Source of the DNA: Variovorax sp. EL159
GTDB taxonomy: Bacteria > Pseudomonadota > Gammaproteobacteria > Burkholderiales > Burkholderiaceae_C
NCBI RefSeq assembly: GCF_900100965.1
Contig: NZ_FMUJ01000003.1
Location: 806,001 to 870,000 of the forward strand
Length of the DNA: 64,000 nucleotides
Direction of reading: 5' to 3'
This document shows positions 16,901-25,783 of the stretch, piece after piece. The notes under the pieces are model-generated. The model saw nothing but the letters and a program-made list of their open reading frames with translations, had not been told where the DNA came from and searched no databases. The translations under genes were made by a program, and so were the position numbers. Position 1 is the first letter of the stretch. Each line of letters starts with the position of its first letter.

Positions 16901-18223
16901 TTATTGAGGGCGCGTCGGACGCGTTCCCGTTGCTTCGCCGGGCGTGACGGTCAGGTCGACTTCGCCATCCGCAAGCCGCGCGACGACAGCGTCACCCGCC
17001 GATAGTTGCCCTGCGCTGACGATCGCGTGCCCCTCTGTATCGGTCAGCCACGCATACCCCCGCTGCAAGACCAGGGATGGGTCGAGCAGGCGCAGACGCA
17101 GGGCCACGCGCTCCAGCCGTTCGCGTCGTTGCATCAGCGCTCGCTCGAACTTCAAAGGAAAGTCTGCCGCGATCGAACGCGGTGTTTGTGCCAGTCGCTC
17201 CCGCCTCGACAGCACCGCGTACTGAAGCCGCTGCGCGTGGTGTGCCAGCCGAAGCTGTTGCCGCGCGACGAGGCTCGAGGGCCGGCCGAGGCGCCCCGCG
17301 GCTTGGTCGAGGCGCTGCCCCAACGCATCGAGGCGACCGCCCAGCGCATCGCCAAGCCGTTCTTCGAGCAGGTCGAGCGCGCCGAGCCACACGTCGCGCG
17401 GCGCGCTGACAAGCTCCGCCGCAGCGGTCGGCGTCGGTGCACGCAGGTCGGCGCAGAAGTCGGCGATGGTGAAATCGGTTTCGTGCCCCACGCCGCTGAT
17501 CAGCGGCACCGGGCTCTGCACGATGGTGCGCGCCAGCGTCTCGTCGTTGAAGGCCCAGAGGTCTTCGATGGAACCGCCACCGCGCACCAGCAGAATCACA
17601 TCGACCGCGGGCTCGAGCGCATAGAGGGATTGCAAGGCGCGCACCAGTTCGGCCGGCGCATTGGCGCCCTGCACAGCCGCCGGGGCCAACACCACCGGAA
17701 TGTGCGGCACGCGCCGCCGCAGCGCCGTGACCACGTCGTGCAGCGCCGCTGCACCCAACGAAGTGACGACGCCCACGGCACGCGGCATGGTCGGCAACGC
17801 CCGCTTGCGCGCCGAATCGAACAGCCCCTCTGCCTCCAGCCGCGCCTTGCGTTGCATGAACTGCTCGAACAGGGCGCCCTGCCCCGCACGCCGCAAGCTC
17901 TCGACCACGAGCTGCAGATCACCGCGCGGCTCGTAGACGGCGAGGCGCCCGCGCACCTCGACCTGATCGCCGTCGCGCGGCGAAAAGTCGAGCAGGCCGG
18001 CGGCACGACGGAACATCGCGCATCGCAATTGGCCAGACTCGTCCTTGAGCGAGAAGTAACAATGTCCACTTGCCGCCCGCGAGAAACCAGAGATCTCGCC
18101 GCGCACGGCGACAGGATTGAAGCGCGCGTCGAGCGCATCGGCAACCGCGCGGCACAACGCGCCGACGGCCCAGATGCGCGGCCCGGGCGCGGAATTCGCA
18201 TCACGCAAGTTCACGGAATGCAC
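16901..18223 (-). CDS. xseA: exodeoxyribonuclease VII large subunit
   Basis: XseA with XseB degrades single-stranded DNA to oligonucleotides in repair. The OB-fold start (WAVGALCRAVADAL, VRGEISGFSRAASGHCYFSLKD), the catalytic-domain segment GVVTSLGAAALHDVV, and LLVRGGGSIEDLWAFND followed by VPLISGVGHETDFTIADF are all present. The C-terminal coiled region and RGYAWLTD motif are intact. The start is uncertain: GTG codons at 18223, 18214 and 18298 are in frame and none has a good ribosome site. I prefer 18223 because homologues begin shortly before the WAVGALC motif. Confidence 0.93.
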   Translation of the reverse strand: MHSVNLRDANSAPGPRIWAVGALCRAVADALDARFNPVAVRGEISGFSRAASGHCYFSLKDESGQLRCAMFRRAAGLLDFSPRDGDQVEVRGRLAVYEPRGDLQLVVESLRRAGQGALFEQFMQRKARLEAEGLFDSARKRALPTMPRAVGVVTSLGAAALHDVVTALRRRVPHIPVVLAPAAVQGANAPAELVRALQSLYALEPAVDVILLVRGGGSIEDLWAFNDETLARTIVQSPVPLISGVGHETDFTIADFCADLRAPTPTAAAELVSAPRDVWLGALDLLEERLGDALGGRLDALGQRLDQAAGRLGRPSSLVARQQLRLAHHAQRLQYAVLSRRERLAQTPRSIAADFPLKFERALMQRRERLERVALRLRLLDPSLVLQRGYAWLTDTEGHAIVSAGQLSAGDAVVARLADGEVDLTVTPGEATGTRPTRPQ

Positions 18224-18417
18224 GCTCGGCGCAATGCCACTCTTCCACAACGGGCGGCAATTTGCCCGTTTCCGGCCCCTGGAGCGGGACAGGTGCACGG
18301 TTTCTCGTGCAAGCCATTGATTTCATTGAAAAAAGTGCTGCTCAAAATTCAGTCGATCTAGCAAAAAGCCCGTCCCATGCGGGTTCGGACGCGTTGTGCA
18401 GCAGGTTAATCACAAAG

Positions 18418-18426
18418 TTATCCACA
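18418..18426 (+). promoter_or_regulatory. single DnaA-box consensus TTATCCACA
   Basis: The nine bases match the high-affinity DnaA box exactly. It is solitary and about 100 bases upstream of exbB, with no neighbouring box cluster. If functional it would be a regulatory site; chance occurrence is possible. Confidence 0.3.
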
Positions 18427-18516
18427 GAATCTGTGCGTCCTTGCCGACACCAAAACAAGCCGCGTGGCGATGGTGGGCTCAGTGGATAATCGCCGCGCAT
18501 TTGCAGTCTATGGGCC

Positions 18517-18522
18517 GGAGGA
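18517..18522 (+). promoter_or_regulatory. ribosome binding site that fixes a TTG start for exbB
   Basis: GGAGGA lies five bases before the TTG at 18528, an optimal spacing. The in-frame ATG at 18510 lies before this site and so cannot use it. Confidence 0.8.
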
Positions 18523-18527
18523 TTTTC

Positions 18528-19160
18528 TTGTTTTCCATCATTGTTGCCGCGGGTTGGCCCATCTGGCCATTGCTCGCCTGTTCAGTCATCGCGCTCGCGC
18601 TGGTTATAGAACGTTTCACAAGTCTCAAGACCGTGAGGGTACTGCCACCGAAGCTGCTGGACGAAACCATCACTGTGTCGCGAGGCGCCATTCCCGGCCC
18701 CGATGTCGTGACGAAGCTGGAAAGCAACTCGATGCTCGGCCAGGTGCTGGCCGCCGGCCTGCGGGCGCTCAACGCCAACCCCCGCTGCACCGAAGACGAC
18801 CTGCGCGCCGCCATGGAAGCCTCGGGCCGCACGGTCGCGCACAGGCTGGAGCGCTACCTGCCGGCACTGGCCACCATTGCGTCCGCCGCGCCGCTGCTCG
18901 GCCTGCTGGGCACCGTGATCGGCATGATCGAAATCTTCGGTTCGCAATCGCCAGGCAGCGGTGCCGTGGGTTCGGGCAACCCGGCGCAGCTGGCGCACGG
19001 CATCTCGATCGCGCTCTACAACACGGCCTTCGGACTGATCGTGGCGATTCCCACGCTGATCTTCTGGCGCTACTTTCGCAGCCGCGTCGACGAATATCTG
19101 CTGAACCTCGAACTGTCGGGTGAACGCTTCGCGCGCCATCTGAACGCACTGCGCAAATGA
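18528..19160 (+). CDS. exbB: ExbB/TolQ/MotA-type proton channel protein
   Basis: The 210-residue inner-membrane product has three predicted membrane segments: near 10-30, near 105-130 (LATIASAAPLLGLLGTVIGMIEIF, the MotA/TolQ/ExbB signature) and near 155-180. With ExbD it would use the proton gradient to energise outer-membrane processes through TonB-like partners. The TTG start is set by the preceding GGAGGA and gives MFSIIVAAGWPIWPL. It overlaps exbD by 4 bases and heads an envelope operon with lpxK and kdsB. No tonB is nearby. Confidence 0.93.
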   Translation: MFSIIVAAGWPIWPLLACSVIALALVIERFTSLKTVRVLPPKLLDETITVSRGAIPGPDVVTKLESNSMLGQVLAAGLRALNANPRCTEDDLRAAMEASGRTVAHRLERYLPALATIASAAPLLGLLGTVIGMIEIFGSQSPGSGAVGSGNPAQLAHGISIALYNTAFGLIVAIPTLIFWRYFRSRVDEYLLNLELSGERFARHLNALRK

Positions 19161-19597
19161 CCCGCGCCCGCATGCAGTTTCGCCACGGTGCGCGCGACGA
19201 GCCGGAGATCAACCTGATCCCGTTCATCGACGTGCTGCTGGTCATCCTGATCTTCCTGATGCTGTCGACCACCTACAGCAAGTTCACCGAGATGCAGCTG
19301 CGGCTGCCGACGGCGGACGTCGACGCGCAGCGCGACTATCCGAAGGAAGTCATCGTGACGGTCTCGGCCGATGGCCGTTACTCGGTCAACAAGGCCGCGG
19401 TGGCCGATCGCAACGTGGAAACCGTGGCCGCTGCACTCGCCGCCGCAGCCACCGGCGGCAAGGACAGCGTGGTCATCATCAGCGCCGACGCAAGCAGCCC
19501 GCACCAGGCCGTCGTCACGGTGATGGAAGCGGCCCGGCGTGCCGGCCTGATGCAGATCACCTTCGCCGCCCAGTCGACGGCGCAAGCCGGGCACTGA
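19157..19597 (+). CDS. exbD: ExbD/TolR family protein
   Basis: The 146-residue product has a short cytoplasmic N-terminus, one membrane helix with the conserved aspartate (PEINLIPFIDVLLVILIFLML, D25) and a periplasmic domain. It is the proton-channel partner of ExbB. Its ATG overlaps the exbB stop (ATGA), so the two are translationally coupled. The next gene, lpxK, begins at the base after its stop. Confidence 0.95.
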   Translation: MTRARMQFRHGARDEPEINLIPFIDVLLVILIFLMLSTTYSKFTEMQLRLPTADVDAQRDYPKEVIVTVSADGRYSVNKAAVADRNVETVAAALAAAATGGKDSVVIISADASSPHQAVVTVMEAARRAGLMQITFAAQSTAQAGH

Positions 19598-20623
19598 GTG
19601 CCTTCGGAAGACCGCAACAGCAACACCGGCCCTTCGGCCTCGCGGCTGCAAGACGCCTGGCTGCATCGCGGTCTGCTTGCCTGCCTGTTGTGGCCGTTGT
19701 CGCTGCTCTACGCTGCGCTCTTCGCGCTGCGGGGATGGCTCTATCGCCTGGGGTTGCTTCGGACCGAACGCGTCTCGGTGCCCTTGATCGTCGTAGGCAA
19801 CGTGATTGCGGGCGGCGCGGGCAAGACGCCGGTGGTGATGGCGGTCGTGCGGCACCTTCAGGCTCGGGGTGTACGCGTGGGCGTGGTGTCGCGCGGCTAC
19901 GGCCGCCAGACCGACGACTGCCGCGAGGTGCGCGATGACAGCGACCCACGCGATGTCGGCGACGAACCTGCGCTGATCCGCCATGCGACCAATGCAGCCG
20001 TGTTCGTCGCCCGGCGACGTATCGAAGCAGCGCGCGCCCTGCTGGCCCGGTATCCGGCCACGCAGGTCATCGTCAGCGACGACGGCCTTCAGCATCTCGC
20101 CCTGGGGCGCGACATCGAGATCTGCGTGTTCGACGATCGCGGCATCGGCAATGGCTGGCGACTGCCCGCCGGCCCGTTGCGCGAAGCCTGGCCGCGCCGC
20201 TGCGACCTGATCCTGCACAGTGGCGAACGCCCTGCCTTCGCCGGTGGCTACACCGCCACCCGCAGCCTTGCGGCCGAGGCCGTGACCCGTGACGGAAAGC
20301 GCATTCCCCTGGAGGCCCTGGCGAGCAAGCCAGTGATCGCCCTGGCAGCCATTGCGCGGCCCGAGGCGTTCTTCGAGATGCTGCGCGCACGCGGCCTCAC
20401 GCTCGCGGAGACCATCGCCCTGCCCGACCACGACAATTTCGACGGCTGGCAGCGCCCCTCCGGCACCGCGTACACCCTCGTCTGCACGGAAAAAGACGCG
20501 GTCAAGCTGTGGCGGCAGGCACCCGACGCATTGGCCGTGCCGCTGCACTTCGCACCCTCTTCCGAATTCTTCACCGCGCTCGACGCAAAGCTATCATCGC
20601 TCGATGGATACCAAGCTGCTTGA
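19598..20623 (+). CDS. lpxK: tetraacyldisaccharide 4'-kinase
   Basis: LpxK phosphorylates the 4' position of the lipid A disaccharide at the cytoplasmic face of the inner membrane. The 341-residue product has an N-terminal membrane-associated helix (about 25-50), the P-loop [12 protein letters not shown] at 67-78, GVVSRGYGR, and the conserved [16 protein letters not shown] segment. The GTG start directly abuts the exbD stop. In many bacteria lpxK follows msbA; here it follows exbBD, as seen in Comamonadaceae. Confidence 0.96.
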   Translation: MPSEDRNSNTGPSASRLQDAWLHRGLLACLLWPLSLLYAALFALRGWLYRLGLLRTERVSVPLIVVGNVIAGGAGKTPVVMAVVRHLQARGVRVGVVSRGYGRQTDDCREVRDDSDPRDVGDEPALIRHATNAAVFVARRRIEAARALLARYPATQVIVSDDGLQHLALGRDIEICVFDDRGIGNGWRLPAGPLREAWPRRCDLILHSGERPAFAGGYTATRSLAAEAVTRDGKRIPLEALASKPVIALAAIARPEAFFEMLRARGLTLAETIALPDHDNFDGWQRPSGTAYTLVCTEKDAVKLWRQAPDALAVPLHFAPSSEFFTALDAKLSSLDGYQAA

Positions 20624-20786
20624 ACTGCTCGTCTGCCCCGTCACCAAGGGCCCGCTGACCTGGAACCCGGAGAAGCAGGAGCTCTGCTCGCGCAGCGCGC
20701 GCCTGGCCTATCCGGTGCGCGACGGCATCCCGGTGCTGCTCGAGAACGAAGCCCGCACGCTGTCCGACGACGAGCTGGGGCTGTGA
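20604..20786 (+). CDS. Trm112/YcaR family small protein
   Basis: The 60-residue product ([18 protein letters not shown], then [18 protein letters not shown]) matches the YcaR/Trm112-like family found between lpxK and kdsB. Homologues often carry two CxxC zinc-binding pairs. Here only C11 and C28 remain, so zinc binding is unlikely to be canonical. It overlaps lpxK by 20 bases and kdsB by 4, implying coupled translation. Its role is unknown. Confidence 0.92.
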   Translation: MDTKLLELLVCPVTKGPLTWNPEKQELCSRSARLAYPVRDGIPVLLENEARTLSDDELGL

Positions 20787-21556
20787 GCTTCACCGTTCTC
20801 GTGCCGGCGCGCCTGGCGTCGACACGGCTGCCCAACAAACCCCTTGCCGACATCGCCGGCGTGCCCATGGTGGTGCGCGTTGCCCAGCGCGCCAGCGAAT
20901 CAGGTGCGGTGCGCGTGGTCGTCGCCGGGGACGATCCGTCCATCATCTCGGCGTGCAAGGCGCATGGCGTCGAAGCCATCCTGACGCGCCAGGACCACCC
21001 CAGCGGCACCGACCGGCTGGCCGAAGCCTGCGAGCAACTGGGCCTTGACGGCGACGACATCGTCGTCAACGTACAAGGCGACGAACCGCTGATCGACCCC
21101 GCGCTGATCGACGCCGTGGCGTCGGAGCTGGCGGCGCATCCGCAGGCCGCCATGAGCACCGCGGCCCACGAAATCGATTCGGTCGACGACTTCATGAACC
21201 CGAACGTGGTGAAGGCCGTTCTCGATGCACAGGGCCACGCTCTCTACTTCAGCCGTGCACCGATCCCGTGGTGGCGCGACGGCTCCAGCCAGGGTGCGGC
21301 ACCAACCGTGCTGCCTTCGCCGGCGCCCCTGCGCCACATCGGCATCTACGGCTACCGCGCGGGCTTCGTGCGCAAGTTTCCGTCGCTGCCGCCGTCGCCC
21401 GTCGAGGCGACAGAAGCACTTGAACAGCTGCGTGCGCTGTGGCACGGGCATCGCATCGCCGTGCATGTGAGCGACGTCGCGCCCGGACCGGGCATCGATA
21501 CCCCCGAAGACCTGGCACGCGTGCGCGCGGTCTTTGCGGCGCAGCCCAAGCCCTGA
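20783..21556 (+). CDS. kdsB: 3-deoxy-manno-octulosonate cytidylyltransferase
   Basis: KdsB activates Kdo as CMP-Kdo for inner-core LPS synthesis in the cytoplasm. The nucleotidyltransferase motif ([20 protein letters not shown]), [11 protein letters not shown] and the PWWRDG and [11 protein letters not shown] segments are present. The 257-residue length is normal. It starts with GTG inside the stop of the preceding small gene (GTGA overlap). Confidence 0.97.
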   Translation: MSFTVLVPARLASTRLPNKPLADIAGVPMVVRVAQRASESGAVRVVVAGDDPSIISACKAHGVEAILTRQDHPSGTDRLAEACEQLGLDGDDIVVNVQGDEPLIDPALIDAVASELAAHPQAAMSTAAHEIDSVDDFMNPNVVKAVLDAQGHALYFSRAPIPWWRDGSSQGAAPTVLPSPAPLRHIGIYGYRAGFVRKFPSLPPSPVEATEALEQLRALWHGHRIAVHVSDVAPGPGIDTPEDLARVRAVFAAQPKP

Positions 21557-21674
21557 GGCAGGGTGTCGCCCGAGTGAAGACGCGGGAAAATCCCCATCGG
21601 GACGCGTGCTATCCTCGACGCAACTCCGCCTTGCCCAGCCATGGGGCCGACGCTTGGCGCGACACAAAATCTAA

Positions 21675-22349
<675 letters not shown>

Positions 22350-22356
22350 TTCACGC

Positions 22357-22379
22357 AGCCGCCCTTCACCGGGGCGGCT
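22357..22379. terminator. hairpin between convergent adk and asparaginase genes
   Basis: AGCCGCCC (22357-22364) pairs with GGGCGGCT (22372-22379) around a 7-base loop. It lies eight bases after the adk stop and just beyond the asparaginase stop. No T-run follows on either strand, so intrinsic termination would be weak. Confidence 0.45.
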
Positions 22380-22382
22380 ACT

Positions 22383-23345
22383 TCACACGCCGAGCAATTC
22401 CAGCATCAGCGCCACGCGCGCCTTGACTGGCGTGAGCGCGCCCGCATCGCGCAGCCGGTCGTCCGGCCTCGGCAGGATGCGCCCGTTGGCGCAGCGCGTG
22501 GCGCGCAGCACGGCAACCCCTTCGTCTTGCGCCTTGAGCGCCGCCGTCTCCAGCGCATGGTGCAGCGTGCCGTTCCCGGTCGCGGCCAGAACCAGTCCAC
22601 ACACAGGCTCAGCGCCCCCCGCGAGCAGCAGTGCGTCGACGATCGCGCCGCTTGCGCCGGCGTGGCTCATGACGATCTCGACACGCGGCCATCGGGCCGC
22701 AGCCACCTCCAGGGCTTTCGAGGCCTTCGCCGCTCCCTCCGGCCATGCCCTGACGAGGCGCACCGCCCCCTCTTCCACATAGCCGATCGGCCCCGCATCG
22801 CCCGACGCAAAGGCATCCAGCCGGTAGGTGTGCACTTTCTGAATGTCCACGCCACTGTGGATCGTGCCCGCGCAAACCACCGTCACGCCATGGGCACCAT
22901 CCGCGGCCGCCACAGCCATCGCGTCGCGCAGGTTCTGCGGCCCGTCGGGCGCCAGCGCTGTGGCGGGACGCATCGCGCAGGTCAGCACCACAGGCTTGGC
23001 CGCCGCGAGCACCGAATGCAGGAAGAACGCCGTCTCCTCCAGCGTGTCGGTGCCATGCGTGATCACCAAGCCCACTACATCCGGCTGTGCCAGCCAATGC
23101 ACGCAGCGCTGCGCGAGCTTCTGCCAGATGTCGAACGACATGTCCTTGCTGTCGACCTGTGCCACCTGCTCCGCCACCAGCGTCACGCCTTCGGGCGCTT
23201 CGATGCCTCCCAACAGGTCGGACACACCCACCTGTCCGGCGGTGTAGCCGATGTTGTCGTCACTGCTGGCAGCCCGCCCGGCAATGGTTCCGCCGGTGCC
23301 CAGAACCACCACGCGACGCAACTCGGGCAAAGGGGCATTGGCCAT
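22383..23345 (-). CDS. L-asparaginase family amidohydrolase
   Basis: The 320-residue product has both asparaginase signatures: VVVLGTGGTIAG near 13-23 (threonine nucleophile) and VITHGTDTLEETAFF near 94-108. It probably hydrolyses asparagine, possibly also glutamine, to the acid and ammonia. It has no signal peptide, so a cytoplasmic location is expected although the sequence type resembles asparaginase II. It is divergent from lexA; two LexA-box-like sites lie 20-55 bases before its start. Confidence 0.92.
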   Translation of the reverse strand: MANAPLPELRRVVVLGTGGTIAGRAASSDDNIGYTAGQVGVSDLLGGIEAPEGVTLVAEQVAQVDSKDMSFDIWQKLAQRCVHWLAQPDVVGLVITHGTDTLEETAFFLHSVLAAAKPVVLTCAMRPATALAPDGPQNLRDAMAVAAADGAHGVTVVCAGTIHSGVDIQKVHTYRLDAFASGDAGPIGYVEEGAVRLVRAWPEGAAKASKALEVAAARWPRVEIVMSHAGASGAIVDALLLAGGAEPVCGLVLAATGNGTLHHALETAALKAQDEGVAVLRATRCANGRILPRPDDRLRDAGALTPVKARVALMLELLGV

Positions 23346-23348
23346 GGC

Positions 23349-23377
23349 TTGTCAACTTCTAAAAACTGGTTAAAAAT
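23349..23377 (+). promoter_or_regulatory. candidate lexA promoter overlapping the first LexA box
   Basis: TTGTCA (23349-23354) and TAAAAA(T) (23371-23377) are 16 bases apart on the plus strand, close to sigma-70 consensus. The -10 lies inside LexA box 1, which would give autorepression. Confidence 0.5.
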
Positions 23378-23381
23378 ACAG
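23366..23381 (+). promoter_or_regulatory. LexA (SOS) box 1
   Basis: CTGGTTAAAAATACAG fits the CTG-N10-CAG LexA box of proteobacteria, with an AT-rich centre and a full ACAG right half. It lies 38 bases before the lexA start. Confidence 0.8.
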
Positions 23382-23384
23382 GCA

Positions 23385-23400
23385 CTGGATAAATAGCCAG
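23385..23400 (+). promoter_or_regulatory. LexA (SOS) box 2
   Basis: CTGGATAAATAGCCAG also fits CTG-N10-CAG and begins 19 bases after the start of box 1. Two boxes in series upstream of lexA are known in E. coli. This copy is slightly weaker (CCAG instead of ACAG). Confidence 0.7.
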
Positions 23401-23418
23401 TGCCGCAAGGAACCACAT

Positions 23419-24102
23419 ATGCAGTTCGCCGTGAAGCTTACAGCCCGCCAGCAGCAGATCCTGGACTTGATCCAGAGCGCCATCGCTCGCACCGGAGCGC
23501 CGCCAACGCGCGCCGAAATCGCCAACGAGCTGGGGTTCAAGTCGGCCAACGCCGCCGAAGAGCACCTGCAAGCGCTGGCCCGCAAGGGCGTCATCGAACT
23601 CGTCAGCGGCACCTCGCGCGGCATCCGCCTCAAGGGCGACGCACTGCGTTCGCTCAACGAAACGCGCCACCGCGAAGGCGGCCAGTTCTCGCTCTCGCTG
23701 CCTGGCATGGCGCAACTGGCGCTGCCGCTCATCGGTCGCGTCGCAGCCGGCTCGCCGATCCTGGCGCAAGAACACGTCGACCAGACCTATTACGTCGAAA
23801 ACACGCTGTTCCAACGCCAGCCCGACTACCTGCTGAAAGTGCGCGGCATGTCGATGCGCGACGCCGGCATCATGGACGGCGACCTGCTCGCCGTGCAAGC
23901 CACCAAGGAAGCGCGCAACGGACAGATCGTGGTCGCCCGCCTGGGTGACGAAGTCACGGTCAAGCGCCTGAAGCGCAACAAGCAGGTGATCGAGCTGCAC
24001 GCCGAAAACCCCGACTACCCGACCATCATCGTCCAGCCCGGCGAGCCCTTCGAAATCGAGGGCCTGGCGGTCGGCCTCATCCGCAACACCATGCTGATGT
24101 AG
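23419..24102 (+). CDS. lexA: LexA repressor, SOS regulator
   Basis: The 227-residue product has an N-terminal winged helix ([37 protein letters not shown]) and an S24 self-cleaving domain. The cleavage site is Ala110-Gly111 (RVAAGSP), the nucleophile is S145 ([10 protein letters not shown]) and the general base is K182 (DEVTVKRLK). It represses SOS genes until RecA-stimulated autocleavage. The AAGGAA ribosome site and the twin boxes upstream support this start and autoregulation. Confidence 0.98.
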   Translation: MQFAVKLTARQQQILDLIQSAIARTGAPPTRAEIANELGFKSANAAEEHLQALARKGVIELVSGTSRGIRLKGDALRSLNETRHREGGQFSLSLPGMAQLALPLIGRVAAGSPILAQEHVDQTYYVENTLFQRQPDYLLKVRGMSMRDAGIMDGDLLAVQATKEARNGQIVVARLGDEVTVKRLKRNKQVIELHAENPDYPTIIVQPGEPFEIEGLAVGLIRNTMLM

Positions 24103-24240
24103 GCCCCACGGCCTGCTTGCAGCAGCACCTCATCCGGCCGCAACAGGTGGCGGGCGTATGGCGCAGAGTCGCCATCACCCTGTCGCGGCCGATTCAAGAA
24201 ATCCTGCCTGTGTTCAACCTCATACTTTTTTGGAGTTCAC

Positions 24241-24621
24241 ATGGGAATCGCCCTCCTCGCCATCGCTGATTTCTGGATGCCGCTGCAATCGCTCGCCAGC
24301 CGGCTGATCCCGGCCCGCCGCCCTCACCGGCTCGACAAGCTCGACCACGCCGAAGCTTCCGCCGGGCTGCGCTACGTTGCGGTCCGTCCCGCCTGCACCG
24401 CCCGATCGGGCAATGGCTCGGCGTCCACGACGCAAGCAAGCGCACCGGCACGACCGCTGCGTGTGGTTCGCCTGATCGATGGGCACGGCCAGCAACGCGC
24501 CAACAACCGTGTCGTGATCTCGGGCCGGATGGCCGACGTGTGCGCTGAACTCGACCGCCTTGCTGCGCTCGAGGCTGCGGAAAGCATGGTCCCGGCACCT
24601 CGTTCCGCACACCTGCACTGA
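24241..24621 (+). CDS. hypothetical protein downstream of lexA
   Basis: The 126-residue product begins at an ATG with GGAG seven bases upstream. The first 25 residues are hydrophobic or amphipathic and are followed by a basic linker. The C-terminal half (RPLRVVRLIDGHGQQRANNRVVISGRMADVCAELDRLAALE) looks like a folded, conserved module. I recognise no family with certainty. It follows lexA by 138 bases; its distance to a LexA box is too large to claim direct SOS control, and readthrough from lexA is possible. Confidence 0.65.
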   Translation: MGIALLAIADFWMPLQSLASRLIPARRPHRLDKLDHAEASAGLRYVAVRPACTARSGNGSASTTQASAPARPLRVVRLIDGHGQQRANNRVVISGRMADVCAELDRLAALEAAESMVPAPRSAHLH

Positions 24622-24711
24622 GCCCCGACGCCCCTGTGAACGCCCTCAGGGGTGGGTATCCAAACGTTCACGGCGGCGACATCCCAATGCTGCGAGGCAC
24701 AATGGCACGCC

Positions 24712-25719
24712 ATGAACATTGTGATCCTCGACGATTACCAGGACGCCGTGCGCAAATTGCGCTGCGCCGCCAAGCTGGACGCGTACGCGGCCAAGGTCTA
24801 TACCAACACGGTGAAGGGCATCGGGCAACTGTCGGTTCGCCTCAAGGATGCCGACGTGATCGTGCTGATCCGCGAGCGCACGCAGATCTCGCGCCAGCTC
24901 ATCGAGAAGCTGCCCAAGCTCAAGCTCATTTCGCAGACGGGGCGGGTCGGCGGCCACATCGACGTCACGGCCTGTACCGAGCGTGGCGTGGCGGTGGCCG
25001 AAGGCACCGGCTCTCCGCAGGCACCTGCCGAGCTCACATGGGCGCTGATCATGGCCGCCATGCGCCGGCTGCCGCAGTACATCAGCAACCTCAAGCACGG
25101 TGCGTGGCAGCAGTCGGGGCTCAAGTCGGCCTCGATGCCGCCCAACTTCGGGCTTGGGTCGGTCCTCAAGGGCAAGACGCTCTGCATCTGGGGCTATGGC
25201 CGCATCGGCCAACTGGTCGCGCGCTACGGGCAGGCTTTTGGCATGCAGGTCGTGATCTGGGGTCGCGAGGCGAGCTGCGCCAAGGCCCGATCCGACGGCT
25301 TCCAGGTGGCGCAGAACCGCCACGAGTTCTTTGCCCAGGCCGACGTGCTGTCGGTGCATCTGCGGCTCAACGAAGAAACCCACGGTCTCGTCACACTGGA
25401 AGACCTCTCGCGCATGAAGCCGACGGCACTGTTCGTCAACACCTCGCGTGCCGAACTGGTCGAAGCCGACGCCCTGCTGGCCGCGCTCAACCGTGGACGC
25501 CCGGGGCTGGCGGCCATCGACGTGTTCGAAAGCGAACCGCCGCTGCAGGGCCACGCCCTTCTGCGCCTCGAAAACTGCATCTGCACGCCGCACATCGGCT
25601 ACGTCGAGCAGGAAAGCTACGAGAGCTATTTCGGCCAGGCTTTCGACAACGTCGTGAGCTACATCAACGGCAACCCCACGAACATCGTGAATCCAGGCGC
25701 GCTGCAGGTTCGCCGGTGA
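24712..25719 (+). CDS. D-2-hydroxyacid dehydrogenase family protein
   Basis: The 335-residue product is an NAD-dependent 2-hydroxyacid dehydrogenase of the SerA/GyaR superfamily. The Rossmann motif is LCIWGYGRIGQLVARYGQAF; the catalytic set is visible as the arginine in VNTSRAELV, the glutamate in DVFESEPP and the histidine in TPHIGYVEQ. The natural substrate cannot be told from sequence. The ATG at 24712 gives MNIVILDDYQDAV, the usual start; a longer reading adds 20 unlike residues. Confidence 0.92.
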   Translation: MNIVILDDYQDAVRKLRCAAKLDAYAAKVYTNTVKGIGQLSVRLKDADVIVLIRERTQISRQLIEKLPKLKLISQTGRVGGHIDVTACTERGVAVAEGTGSPQAPAELTWALIMAAMRRLPQYISNLKHGAWQQSGLKSASMPPNFGLGSVLKGKTLCIWGYGRIGQLVARYGQAFGMQVVIWGREASCAKARSDGFQVAQNRHEFFAQADVLSVHLRLNEETHGLVTLEDLSRMKPTALFVNTSRAELVEADALLAALNRGRPGLAAIDVFESEPPLQGHALLRLENCICTPHIGYVEQESYESYFGQAFDNVVSYINGNPTNIVNPGALQVRR

Positions 25720-25723
25720 ACCT

Positions 25724-25783
25724 ATGAGCCGCCGGGCCGCCCCAAGGCGAATACCGCAGCCGAAGGCTGAGGGCACTCAGTGA
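25724..25783 (+). other. tiny open frame ahead of the MFS gene
   Basis: A 19-codon frame (ATG at 25724) starts MSRRAAPRRIPQPKAEG and its stop overlaps the GTG of the next gene. It has no clear ribosome site of its own. It may be a leader peptide, a coding relic or a dispersed GC-rich repeat. No function is claimed. Confidence 0.25.

Larger units (their letters stand above)
18224..18527. other. divergent intergenic region between xseA and exbB
   Basis: About 300 bases separate these divergent genes. It holds a 7-bp stem (AACGGGC at 18249-18255 with GCCCGTT at 18264-18270), a perfect DnaA-box consensus at 18418-18426, and the exbB ribosome site. No additional gene is supported, and no strong promoter hexamers could be fixed. 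Confidence 0.5.

Noticed and set aside
18418..18426. Origin of replication
   Set aside because: Only one DnaA box, with no AT-rich repeats and no dnaA, dnaN or gyrB nearby.
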